DNA of 64,000 bases from Palsa-459 sp035937595 (GTDB lineage: Bacteria; Actinomycetota; Acidimicrobiia; Acidimicrobiales; RAAP-2): contig DASZHS010000045.1 of NCBI GenBank assembly GCA_035937595.1, forward strand, positions 36,709-100,708. Direction: 5' to 3'. Below, one piece after another: positions 40,690-48,863 of the stretch. How positions within the stretch are numbered: the first letter of the stretch is position 1; the number at the start of each line of letters is the position of its first letter. Position numbers and translations under genes: made by a program. The notes beneath the pieces are model-generated. The model was not told the origin of the DNA. It saw only the letters and a list, made by a program, of their open reading frames with translations, and did no database searches.

Positions 40690-41484
40690 CTACGGCATGA
40701 TCGTGAGCCCGCCGTTCACCATCAGGGTCGCACCGGTGATGAAGGTCGAGTCGGGGCCGGCGAGGAACACGACCGTCCTGCCGACGTCGAGCTCTGCGTC
40801 GCCGTCGCGGCGGATCGGGCGCTGGGCCAGCTTCTCCGCCAGCCGCTCGGGGTGCTCCTTGAAGTAGGCCTCGGTCTTGGGGGTGCTCGCCTGGGGGCTG
40901 AGCGCGTTGACGCGGATGCCGAGCGGGCCCCACTCGTTGGCCGCGACCTTGGTGAGCCCGCGGATCCCCTCCTTGGCCGCGCCGTAGCCGGCGAAGCCGG
41001 GCAGCCCGTGGGTGCCCGCCGAGGAGACGATGTTGACGACCGACCCCCCGCTTACCGAGAGCAGCGGGAACGCCCGCCGCATGAACCGGAAGGCGCCCCA
41101 CAGGCCGCTCGCGAGCGCGAGGTCGAAGTCCGCGTCGGTGTGCTCGGCGAAGGGCACCCCCGACACCATCGCCTGGGCGCAGTTCACGAGGACGTCGAGG
41201 TTGCCGTGCGTCGCCTTCGCGACGCGGCACGCCTCCTCGGCGGTCGCCTCCGCGCCGACGTCGCCGGCGACGGCGGCACACCGCACCCCGTGTCGTTGGA
41301 CCTCGGCCGTCGCGCGCTCGGCGAGCTCGCCGTCGAGGTCCACGAGGACGACGTCGGCGCCCTCCTTGGCGAGCGCCTCGACGATCCCGCGCCCGATGCC
41401 CTGCGCGCCGCCGGTGACGATCGCGACCTTGCCCTCGAGCACGCCCAACGCTGCCTCCGCTCTGGCGGGCCCCGCCAGCGACAC
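40690..41484 (-). CDS. Classical SDR oxidoreductase
   Basis: A 264-residue SDR with VAIVTGGAQGIGRGIVEALAKEG, VLVDLDGE, LVNCAQAM in place of NNAG, catalytic Ser in VNIVSSAGTHG and YxxxK in AGYGAAKEG, and the C-terminal FITGATLMVNGGLTIMP. It lacks the GAARGQGR signature of the mycofactocin type, so it likely uses free NAD(P). It may act as a 3-hydroxyacyl-CoA or alcohol dehydrogenase. GTG 41484 is used; a GTG at VLEGKV, 14 residues in, would give a more conventional length. It is divergent from the P450 gene and separated from the dehydrogenase unit by motif copy 7. Confidence 0.87.
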   Translation of the reverse strand: MSLAGPARAEAALGVLEGKVAIVTGGAQGIGRGIVEALAKEGADVVLVDLDGELAERATAEVQRHGVRCAAVAGDVGAEATAEEACRVAKATHGNLDVLVNCAQAMVSGVPFAEHTDADFDLALASGLWGAFRFMRRAFPLLSVSGGSVVNIVSSAGTHGLPGFAGYGAAKEGIRGLTKVAANEWGPLGIRVNALSPQASTPKTEAYFKEHPERLAEKLAQRPIRRDGDAELDVGRTVVFLAGPDSTFITGATLMVNGGLTIMP

Positions 41485-41582
41485 GGGTACCTTAACGGTG
41501 CGCCTACGCAGCGATCGGTGGTCGATCCGTCGCGCGACGACGGACGGCGACGCGGGTGCGTCGCGGCGAGCGGGGAGGGGTA

Positions 41583-42881
41583 ATGACGACGTTCCGCATC
41601 GACACCGACCGCGTCGCGGACAACCTCGCGAGCAACACGTTGCCGCAGTTCGACCCGGGGCTGCCGATCGAGCACGACCCGTACCCCGACTACGCGAGGT
41701 ACCGGCGCCTCGACCCGATCCACTGGGGCAAGCCCCACGACCCGCGGCTCCCCGGTGTGTGGTACCTCTTCTCCTACGCGGACTGCCAGTCGCTGTTCCG
41801 CCTCGGACTCGGCACGGAGTGCCCGATCGGGGGGATGCCGTCCAAGCTCGGCTGGGACTTCGGGGCCGACGTCCCCGAGGGCGCCGTCGACTACTTCGAG
41901 CTGCGCAAGCGCTTCCTCACCGCCCAGGACCCCCCGGACCACACCCGCGTGCGGTCGGTCATCGCCAAGTTCTTCACCCCGAAGAGCGTCGAGGCGCTCC
42001 GACCGCGCATCGAAGAGATGGTCGGCGCCATGCTGGACGCGGTCGAGCGGCACGCACCAGGTCCCGTCGACATCGTCCAGCTCCTCGCCTCGCCGCTCCC
42101 GCTCCTCGTCGTGTCCGAGGTCATGGGCGTGCCCTTCGACGACCGCGAGTACGTGCACCAGATGTCCGTCGGCCTCGGTGGCGGCTTCGACCTCGACGGC
42201 ACGCTCGACCGCCTCCTCGCCGCGGGCGAGGCGGCCCGGGGCTTCAAGAGCTACCTGCGACTGCAGTTCGAGTCGCAGCGCGCCGATCCCAGCGACTGCG
42301 TCATCAGCGGCATGCTCGAGGCTGCCGCCGAGACGGGCAAGCTCGACGAGCTCGACCTGTTCGCGACGGTCTCGGTCCTCATCCAGGGGGGGCACTCGAC
42401 GACGATGGGCCTGCTCGGCCGGGGCCTCCGCGGCCTGCTCGAGCAGCGCGAGCAGTTCGAGCTCCTGTGCGCGGATCCCGACGGGCTCGCCGCGTCGGCG
42501 ACCGAGGAGCTGCTGCGCTGGACGAGCCCCGCCCAGCGGCCCCCGCCGCGATGGGTCTACGAGGACATCGAGCTCGGCGGCGAGGTGTTCCTGCGAGGTG
42601 AGGTCCTCGAGCCGATGATCGCCTCGGCGAACCGGGACGAGACGGTGTTCTCGGATCCCGACCGCATCGACGTCCGGCGACCGTCCAACCCGCACCTCGG
42701 CTTCGGCGGGGGCGTCCACCGGTGCGTGGGCTCGACGCTCGCGCGGCTCGAGGGCCAGGTGGTGTTCCGCGAGCTCGCGAGGCGCTTCCCCGGGCTGTCC
42801 GTCGATGCCTCGTTCGAGCCCACCTACATGGATCGCCGGGCCGTCCGCGCGATCAGCTCTTTGTCCGTCGTCCTCGGCTGA
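41583..42881 (+). CDS. Cytochrome P450
   Basis: A 432-residue soluble bacterial P450. The heme-ligand motif FGGGVHRCVG places the cysteine at residue 381, the K-helix ExxR is in ATEELLRW, the I-helix oxygen-binding region is VLIQGGHSTTMGLL, and LTAQDPPDHTRVRS is the C-helix motif. It hydroxylates or epoxidises a substrate with electrons from a ferredoxin. No ferredoxin or ferredoxin reductase gene is seen nearby. The ATG at 41583 follows a GGGGAGGGG run. It is divergent from the SDR at 40690 and in line with the second MmgE/PrpD gene 17 bp downstream. No island motif is visible in its 98-bp promoter region. Confidence 0.92.
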   Translation: MTTFRIDTDRVADNLASNTLPQFDPGLPIEHDPYPDYARYRRLDPIHWGKPHDPRLPGVWYLFSYADCQSLFRLGLGTECPIGGMPSKLGWDFGADVPEGAVDYFELRKRFLTAQDPPDHTRVRSVIAKFFTPKSVEALRPRIEEMVGAMLDAVERHAPGPVDIVQLLASPLPLLVVSEVMGVPFDDREYVHQMSVGLGGGFDLDGTLDRLLAAGEAARGFKSYLRLQFESQRADPSDCVISGMLEAAAETGKLDELDLFATVSVLIQGGHSTTMGLLGRGLRGLLEQREQFELLCADPDGLAASATEELLRWTSPAQRPPPRWVYEDIELGGEVFLRGEVLEPMIASANRDETVFSDPDRIDVRRPSNPHLGFGGGVHRCVGSTLARLEGQVVFRELARRFPGLSVDASFEPTYMDRRAVRAISSLSVVLG

Positions 42882-42898
42882 GACGGGCGGTCGCCGCG

Positions 42899-44290
42899 AT
42901 GGCTCGCTCGACGAAGCAGGGCTCGCCCACCGCCGCGCTCGCGGACTTCGCGAGCGCGCTGCGCTTCGAGGACGTGCCGGCCCGGACGGTCGCCCACGCC
43001 AAGCTGTCGATTCTCGACGCCATCGGCTGTGCCCTGTTCGGTGCCACCCTCCCGTGGGTCGAGGCGCTCCGGACCACGGTGCTCGCCGAGGGCGGCGCGC
43101 CCCAGGCGACGCTGTGGGGATCGACGGCGGCGGCGTCGAGCGTGCAGGCGGCGCTCGTCAACGCGACGGCCGTGCACTCCTTCGAGCTCGACGACGTCCA
43201 CATGGGCGGGATGGTCCACCCGGGGGCGCTCTGCCTGGGGGCGACGCTCGCGCTGGGCGAGCCCGCTCGCGGGCACGGCCGCGAGCTGCTCACCGCGTTC
43301 GTCGCGGGATGCGAGGTCGGCACGAGGGTCGGCCGCGCCGTCGGGCCCGCCCACTTCCACGCCGGCTTCCACCCGCAGGGCACCGTCGGGGTCTTCCTCG
43401 CCGCCGCGGCCGCGGGTCGCGCGCTCGGCCTCGAGCCGAACGTCCTTCGCGACGCGCTCGGCCTCGCGGGCTCGCAGGCGGGCGGGCTCATGGCGGCCCA
43501 GGAGGGCTCGATGGTCAAGCGCCTGCACTCGGGCCTCGCGTGCCAGGCGGGCGTGCGCAGCGCCCAGCTCGCCGCGGCCGGCTTCACCGGCATCCCCGAC
43601 GTCCTCGAGGCGGCGTTCGGCGGCTTCTGCTCGACGCTCGGCGGGGGCGACGTGTCGCTCGAGGCACTGACGTCCGGCCTCGGCACCGTGTGGGAGACCG
43701 ACGAGATCGGGTTCAAGCCCTACGCGTCGTGCGCCGCGGCCCAGTCGAGCATCGACGTCGCGCGCGAGCTGCGAGACGAGGTCGGCGACCCGTGTCGCGT
43801 CGCCTCGGTGACCGTGCGGACCTCCACGCAGTCGCAGGTCCACTGCGGCTGGGTCTACGCGCCCAACGGGGTCACCGCCGCGCAGATGAGCATCCCCTTC
43901 GGCGTCGCGACCATGCTGCTGCACGGCGACGTCGGCGCGCACCGCTTCACCGACGAGGCGATCGCCGACCCCGCCACCGTCGAGCTCGCGGGCCGCGTGC
44001 AGGTCCTCGGTGACGAGGCCGTCGACGCGCTCGGCCCCGAGCACCGCTACGTGGTGCGGGTGCGGATCGAGACCGGCGACGGCCGCGTCGTCGAGGGGAG
44101 GGCGCAGGACCGGCCGGGCGGCGCGTCGCGGCCGCTGTCGCGCACGGACGTCGTCGCCAAGTTCACCGGTCTCGCGACGCCGCGGGTGGGGGCGACGGCG
44201 ACGGCGGCGATCCTCGAGCTGGTCGACCGGCTCGAGGACCTCGACGACGTGCGCCTGCTCGCCGCCGCCCTGTCGGCCCCCACGGGCTGA
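42899..44290 (+). CDS. MmgE/PrpD-family protein (copy 2)
   Basis: A 463-residue member of the PrpD / cis-aconitate decarboxylase fold with LSILDAIGCALFGATLPWVE, VNATAVHSFELDDVHMGGMVHPGALCLGATLAL (catalytic Asp/His region), GFHPQGTVGVFLAAAAA, EGSMVKRLHSGLACQAGVRSAQLAA and GFKPYASCAAAQSSIDVA. It has exactly the same length as copy 1 at 9207, but the sequences differ widely. Members dehydrate or decarboxylate substituted di- or tricarboxylates. It starts 17 bp after the P450 gene and converges on the IclR gene. Confidence 0.88.
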   Translation: MARSTKQGSPTAALADFASALRFEDVPARTVAHAKLSILDAIGCALFGATLPWVEALRTTVLAEGGAPQATLWGSTAAASSVQAALVNATAVHSFELDDVHMGGMVHPGALCLGATLALGEPARGHGRELLTAFVAGCEVGTRVGRAVGPAHFHAGFHPQGTVGVFLAAAAAGRALGLEPNVLRDALGLAGSQAGGLMAAQEGSMVKRLHSGLACQAGVRSAQLAAAGFTGIPDVLEAAFGGFCSTLGGGDVSLEALTSGLGTVWETDEIGFKPYASCAAAQSSIDVARELRDEVGDPCRVASVTVRTSTQSQVHCGWVYAPNGVTAAQMSIPFGVATMLLHGDVGAHRFTDEAIADPATVELAGRVQVLGDEAVDALGPEHRYVVRVRIETGDGRVVEGRAQDRPGGASRPLSRTDVVAKFTGLATPRVGATATAAILELVDRLEDLDDVRLLAAALSAPTG

Positions 44291-44310
44291 CGGGGTCCTA
44301 CCGTCGTCTG

Positions 44311-45102
44311 CTACGGGCGATACCCCAGCTGCTCGGAGACGTAGGCGATCTCCTCCATCAGCGTGGTGAGGTGCGACATCATCACCTCGCGCGTCCACCG
44401 GTGGTCCGGGCCGGTGATGTTCACCGCGGCCCGCACGTCCTTGTTCGGCCCGAAGAGCGGGAACGCGAGCGCGCTCGCGCCGGGGATCGTCTCGCCGACG
44501 CTGATCGCGTAGCGGTTCTCCCGGACCTTCGCCAGCCGATCGTGCAGCTCGCGACGCGACGCCGCCGAGTCGATCAGCCGGTCGACCATCTCGAGGCGCT
44601 CCTCGGACCACGCCGTCAGCACCTGGCCGGAGGCCCCTCCCGGCAGCGGAAACGTCCGTCCGACGCCCGTCGCGGTCCGGATCGTCCGGCGGCTCACGAG
44701 CTCCGCGAGGCACATCCGCAGGTCGCCCATCGGGATGTGGAGGCCCACGGTCTCGCCGGTGATCTCCCGCATGCGCTCGAGGTGCGGGATCACGGTGACC
44801 ACGAGCTCGTCCTGGTCGCTGCGCTGCAGGAGGACCCGTGCGAGGTCGAGGATCGTGGGACCGAGGGCGTAGTTGCCGGAGATCTTGTCGTGGACGAGGA
44901 ACCCCTCCCGCTGGAGTGCCTTGATCATGCGGTGCGCCGTCGGCAGCGTGAGGTTGGTCCGCTGGGCGATCTCGGTGAGGCTCAGCGTCGAGTCCTGCTC
45001 CTTCCAGCAGAGCAGGATCCGGAGCACGCGGTGGACCGCCTGGGAGCCGCGCTCGAGATTCGCGTCGGGCCGCTCCACGACCTCTTCTTTGGTGTCAACC
45101 AA
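44311..45102 (-). CDS. IclR-family transcriptional regulator
   Basis: A 263-residue regulator. The N-terminal winged helix-turn-helix (AVHRVLRILLCWKEQDSTLSLTEIAQRTNLTLPTAHRMIKALQRE, residues about 22-66) is followed by the IclR effector domain (VIPHLERMREITGETVGLHI, RTFPLPGGASGQVLTAW, RENRYAISVGETIPGASALAFPLF). IclR proteins bind short palindromes near promoters and respond to pathway intermediates. The start at 45102 is a TTG; a GTG seven codons later (EVVERP region) is an alternative. It is the only regulator gene in the 3.8-45 kb island, so it is the obvious candidate to read the shared motif. No copy of that motif is seen in its own upstream region. Confidence 0.88.
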   Translation of the reverse strand: MVDTKEEVVERPDANLERGSQAVHRVLRILLCWKEQDSTLSLTEIAQRTNLTLPTAHRMIKALQREGFLVHDKISGNYALGPTILDLARVLLQRSDQDELVVTVIPHLERMREITGETVGLHIPMGDLRMCLAELVSRRTIRTATGVGRTFPLPGGASGQVLTAWSEERLEMVDRLIDSAASRRELHDRLAKVRENRYAISVGETIPGASALAFPLFGPNKDVRAAVNITGPDHRWTREVMMSHLTTLMEEIAYVSEQLGYRP

Positions 45103-45447
45103 TGGTGCCCCGATCGTTCCGCTCGGGCGCCCGAGGGCGTCGAGGCCTCACGCGGCTCGAAGGTGCGTCGTACGTCCCGCATCCGAAGCGCTGACCACGC
45201 GAAAAAATCTATCAGGATCTCCCGCTTCCAGGTCGCCCAATGGTCCGCCCGCACCTCGCTCCGCGGCGGCGTTCTCCCCCTGCGCTACATGCCACATCCG
45301 CCGGTGATCCCGGACTCGCGCACGTGCCGCTGACGAGCCAACTCGACGCCCGACCGCAGGGCATCGTCGTCGGCGGCGCGACGACTCGTCCGCAGAGGTG
45401 ACCTCCGGGCCGCGCTGCGACCTCGAGGGAGATGACAGGATGACGCG
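45103..45447. other. 345-bp intergenic region right of the IclR gene
   Basis: This stretch separates the divergent IclR and NTF2-like genes. It contains a locally A-rich run (GAAAAAATCT near 45201) that stands out in this GC-rich DNA and two CCAATGGT-like sequences (45099-45106 and 45238-45243, partial). No convincing gene, RNA or clear promoter pair was found. Confidence 0.4.
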
Positions 45448-45873
45448 ATGACGACGCGTGACGACACCGCTCCGAAGAGGCTGACCGCCGACGAGATGAT
45501 GGCCGCGGTGCAGCGTCACGGCGACCTCGAGTGCACGAAGGTCGAGGGCGGTCCCTACCCCGTCGACGTCGACGGCGCCATGTCCACGATGACGTCGAGT
45601 CCCCGGTGGGCCCAGTATCCGACGATGCCGATGGTCCACGGCGCGGACGCCGTGCGCAGCATGTACGTCGAGCTCGACGGCAACGCGTTCTTCGAGGTGC
45701 AGCGGTGGTGGGCCGACGAGGACCGCCAAGACCTCATCGCCGAGATGCGGGTCGGCAAGGTGCTGGAGGACGGGAGCCGCACAGAGTGGGACCACGTCGT
45801 CCTGTTCGAGTTCGATGACGGCCTCATCAAGAGCGAGATCGGCTACCACTCCATCAACCTCGAAGGGATGTGA
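45448..45873 (+). CDS. NTF2/SnoaL-like protein
   Basis: A 141-residue protein with the single-domain NTF2-like pattern: N-terminal helix (RLTADEMMAAVQRHGDLECT), TMTSSPRWAQYPTMPMVHGADAVRSMYVEL, then a curved sheet (FFEVQRWWADEDRQDLIAEMRVGKVLE; EWDHVVLFEFDDGLIKSEIGYHS). Such proteins serve as small isomerases, cyclases or binding proteins. The ATG at 45448 is preceded by GAGGGAGATGACAGG. It is the last gene before the polyamine-type importer and converges on it. A link to the catabolic island is possible because a two-domain relative sits at 20147. Confidence 0.75.
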   Translation: MTTRDDTAPKRLTADEMMAAVQRHGDLECTKVEGGPYPVDVDGAMSTMTSSPRWAQYPTMPMVHGADAVRSMYVELDGNAFFEVQRWWADEDRQDLIAEMRVGKVLEDGSRTEWDHVVLFEFDDGLIKSEIGYHSINLEGM

Positions 45874-45953
45874 GCCGAGGGGCGGCGGCGTCCCGCGGGC
45901 CGGCGGCGCTGCTCGACGCGAGAGCTGCCGAGTAAACCTCGATGGAGGGCCGG

Positions 45954-46778
45954 CTACTCGCCCGCCGGCTGGATCGGCGCGGCGGGGCTCGCCACCCGCT
46001 CACCGCCGGTGAGTCGCGCCGCGACGAGCAGCGGGATCGCGGTCAGCAGCAGCACGCCCACGACGACGGCGTTGACCTCCGGCAGCTGCTGGCCGAGCCG
46101 GATCGCACCGAAGATCCACAGCGGCAGCGTGTTCTGGGCCCCGGCCGTGAACGTCGTCACGATGACCTCGTCGAAGCTGAGCGCGAAGGCGAGGAGCGCG
46201 CCCGAGACGAGCGCGGTTCGCACGATCGGGAGCGTGATCAGTCGGAACGTCTGGATCGGCGACGCCCCGAGGTCGGCCGATGCCTCCCTGAGCGACGTCG
46301 ACGTCCGCCGGAGCCGCGCCAGCACGTTGTTGAAGACGACGACGATGCAGAACGTCGTGTGCCCGATCACGATCGTGTAGAGGGAGAACTGGATGTTCAC
46401 CAGGAAGAAGGCGCTCTGCAGCGCGAGACCCGTCACGATGCCGGGAAGCGCGAGCGGCAGGACGAGGAGCAGGGACACGGTGTCGCGACCGAAGAACTTG
46501 AAACGGTGGATCCCGAACGCGACGAGCGTGCCGAGCACGAGCGCGATCAGGGTCGCGAGCGCGCCAGCCTTGACGCTGAGCCACAGCGCGCTCCGCACCG
46601 CCGGGTCGTTCCACGCGACGTGGAACCAGTGGGTGGTCCAGTGCTGGATCGGGAACGTCTGGACGTTGGACGCGTCGAACGCGAACAGGACGATGACGCC
46701 GAGCGGCAGGATCAAGAAGCCCACGACCAGCGCCGCCCACAGGCCGAGCGCCCACCGAGAGGGTGCGGACAGCCTCAC
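45954..46778 (-). CDS. ABC transporter permease, PotC type
   Basis: A 274-residue permease with six predicted membrane spans (first in WALGLWAALVVGFLILPLGV) and the EAA loop LREASADLGASPIQTFRLITLPIV, the site that contacts the ATPase. This pattern fits the PotC subunit of spermidine/putrescine-type importers. The GTG at 46778 overlaps the stop of the PotB-type gene (GTGA). It is the last gene of the four-gene operon read right to left. Confidence 0.9.
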   Translation of the reverse strand: MRLSAPSRWALGLWAALVVGFLILPLGVIVLFAFDASNVQTFPIQHWTTHWFHVAWNDPAVRSALWLSVKAGALATLIALVLGTLVAFGIHRFKFFGRDTVSLLLVLPLALPGIVTGLALQSAFFLVNIQFSLYTIVIGHTTFCIVVVFNNVLARLRRTSTSLREASADLGASPIQTFRLITLPIVRTALVSGALLAFALSFDEVIVTTFTAGAQNTLPLWIFGAIRLGQQLPEVNAVVVGVLLLTAIPLLVAARLTGGERVASPAAPIQPAGE

Positions 46779-47665
46779 AGCGCCTCGAAGGCGCCGGCGA
46801 GACGGGCAGCGAGCAGGTAGACGCCCATGATCACGATCGAGACGAAGGCGAGCGCCGCCGCGAGCGGGAGGTCGCCCCCGTTGATGGCCGTGTCGTAGAT
46901 CGCGTTGCCGATGAAGTACGAGCTGGAACCGCCGATGAGCAGTGGCGTGATGTAGTCCCCGAGGGTGAGCGAGAACGTGAAGATCGTGCCGGCGACGATG
47001 CCCGGGAGGATCAGCGGCAGCAGCACCCTGCGGAACGTGGCGAACGACCCGGCGCCGAGGTCGGCCGACGCCTCGAGGTACGAGTCGGGCACGCGCTCGA
47101 GCGCGCCGTAGATCGGGACGATCATGAAGGGGAGCCACAGGTAGCAGAACACGACCCACATCGCGGTGTTCGAGTAGGCGATGTAGGTGTGCGGCAGCCC
47201 GAGGTGCGACTCGATGGTCGGCAGGAGGCCCTTGTCCGAGAGGATGTTCACCCAGGCGTAGACCCTGGCCAGGTAGCTGGCCCACAGCGGGAGCAGGACC
47301 AGCACGATGAGAAGCTGGCGGACGCGTCGCGTCGCGATCTTCGCCATGAAGTAGGCGAACGGGACCGCCACGATCACGTCGGTGATCGTGACGAGCACGG
47401 CCATCACGACCGTCCGAAAGATGATCGACCGGTAGTCCGGCTGGGTGAGCACCTGGGAGAAGTTCGACCAGGTCCAGGTGTGATGGATGTTGCCGGTGAG
47501 CGGGTCCACCGTGAAGAACGCGGTGGCCAGCATCACCACCAGCGAGGCGAGGTAGACGACGAGGAACCACGCGAGCGGCGGCGACAGCGTCAGGGCGCCG
47601 CGAAGCCAGGGGCGGCGCCACAGCGCCGCCCCTGACCTGCGGTAGAGCGTCCCGGCGAGCGTCAC
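46775..47665 (-). CDS. ABC transporter permease, PotB type
   Basis: A 296-residue permease with a long first span (LTLSPPLAWFLVVYLASLVVMLATAF), a periplasmic loop, and the EAA motif YLEASADLGAGSFATFRRVLLPLIL. GDYITPLLIGGSSSYFIGNAIYD is characteristic of PotB-like subunits. It forms the channel with the PotC-type subunit. The GTG start at 47665 lies 10 bp downstream of the binding-protein stop. Confidence 0.9.
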   Translation of the reverse strand: MTLAGTLYRRSGAALWRRPWLRGALTLSPPLAWFLVVYLASLVVMLATAFFTVDPLTGNIHHTWTWSNFSQVLTQPDYRSIIFRTVVMAVLVTITDVIVAVPFAYFMAKIATRRVRQLLIVLVLLPLWASYLARVYAWVNILSDKGLLPTIESHLGLPHTYIAYSNTAMWVVFCYLWLPFMIVPIYGALERVPDSYLEASADLGAGSFATFRRVLLPLILPGIVAGTIFTFSLTLGDYITPLLIGGSSSYFIGNAIYDTAINGGDLPLAAALAFVSIVIMGVYLLAARLAGAFEAL

Positions 47666-47675
47666 GAGGACGCGG

Positions 47676-48863
47676 CTAGCCGATGATGGTCGTCCAGGCC
47701 TGCTGCCACTGCGTGAACGACTCGCAGTTCGACTTCCCGTTGCCGCACTGCGGCAGCGGCGTCTTCCAGAACTTGAGCGTCGCGTAGTAGCTGGCCGGCG
47801 CGTTCGCGTGGTACAGCGCGCAACCGTTCTTGAGGAGCGTGTTCATGATGGGGCACGCCAGCGTGTTCGCGGGCGTCTCGCCGAAGTAGATCGCCTGCTC
47901 GGCCTGCACCTTCGCCGACGTCACCCACTGCATCCACCGGTAGGCGCAGTTCGGGTGCGGGGCGTTGGTCGCGAGCATCCAGGTGTCCGCCCAGCCCGTC
48001 GCACCCTCGCGCGGGATGGTGTCCGCCACCTTGGCGCCCGCGGCCTTCAAGGTGTTGGTCTGGTACGGCCACGCCGCCCCGACGACCACCTCGCCGTTCT
48101 GGAACAGCGAGATCTCCTGGCTCGCGAGGTCCCAGTACTTCTTGATCAGCGGGTGCTCTGCCTTCAAGAGGTTGACCGCCGCGTTGAACTGCGTCGAGTC
48201 GAGCTCGTACGGGTCCGTGATCTTCAAGCTGGGCTTGGTCTTCGAGAGGTACAGGGCGGCGTCGGCGATCTGGATCGGGTTGTCCGGGATCGTGACCTTG
48301 CCCCGGTACTTCGAGGAGTAGATGACGGACCACGACGCCGGCGCCTTCGGGAACGACTTGGTCGAGTACAAAAGGACGTTCGGGCCGAACTCGTAGCTGA
48401 TGCCGTAGTGGTGCCCGTTGATCGTGTTGAACGCCGGCGACCGCAAGAACGGGTGGAAGTTCTTCCACGCCGTCATCAGCCGGATGTTGACCGGCCGGAC
48501 GTTGCCGCCGTAGATGAGCCGGAGGTCGGCGTCGCCGGACGCGGAGACGAGGTCGTACTGGTGGCCCCCGCCGTTGGCCATGAGGGACACCATCTCGCTG
48601 GAGGAGCCCGCGTACTTGACGCTGACGTGGCAGCCCGTCGCCTTCTGGAACGGGCTCACCCAGGTGGGTTGCGCGTAGCCCTCCCACGCGATCAGGTTCA
48701 GGGCGCCCTCGCCCTTGCCGACCGACGTCAGGACCGGGTCACCCTGCGTCGGCGGCGTCCCGTTCGACGCGCCGGCCGTGGATCCGAGCGGCAGGGCCGC
48801 GAAGCTGACCAGCACCGCCGCCGCGCAGGGCGCGAGCAGCTTTGCCCAAGTTGTCCTTTTCAT
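47676..48863 (-). CDS. Extracellular solute-binding protein, PotD-like
   Basis: A 395-residue secreted protein. The signal peptide is MKRTTWAKLLAPCAAAVLV followed by SFAALPLGSTAG; no clear lipobox. The mature part follows the bacterial extracellular solute-binding fold (GALNLIAWEGYAQPTWVSPFQKATGCHVSVKYAGSSSEM ... YDLVSASGDADLRLIYGG ... GHHYGISYEFGPNVLLYSTKSF ... GEVVVGAAWPYQTNTL). The WEGY and SGD elements resemble PotD-like polyamine binders. The ATG at 48863 overlaps the ATPase stop (ATGA), with its AAAGGAG ribosome site inside the end of that gene. Polyamine specificity is inferred from the family only. Confidence 0.88.
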   Translation of the reverse strand: MKRTTWAKLLAPCAAAVLVSFAALPLGSTAGASNGTPPTQGDPVLTSVGKGEGALNLIAWEGYAQPTWVSPFQKATGCHVSVKYAGSSSEMVSLMANGGGHQYDLVSASGDADLRLIYGGNVRPVNIRLMTAWKNFHPFLRSPAFNTINGHHYGISYEFGPNVLLYSTKSFPKAPASWSVIYSSKYRGKVTIPDNPIQIADAALYLSKTKPSLKITDPYELDSTQFNAAVNLLKAEHPLIKKYWDLASQEISLFQNGEVVVGAAWPYQTNTLKAAGAKVADTIPREGATGWADTWMLATNAPHPNCAYRWMQWVTSAKVQAEQAIYFGETPANTLACPIMNTLLKNGCALYHANAPASYYATLKFWKTPLPQCGNGKSNCESFTQWQQAWTTIIG

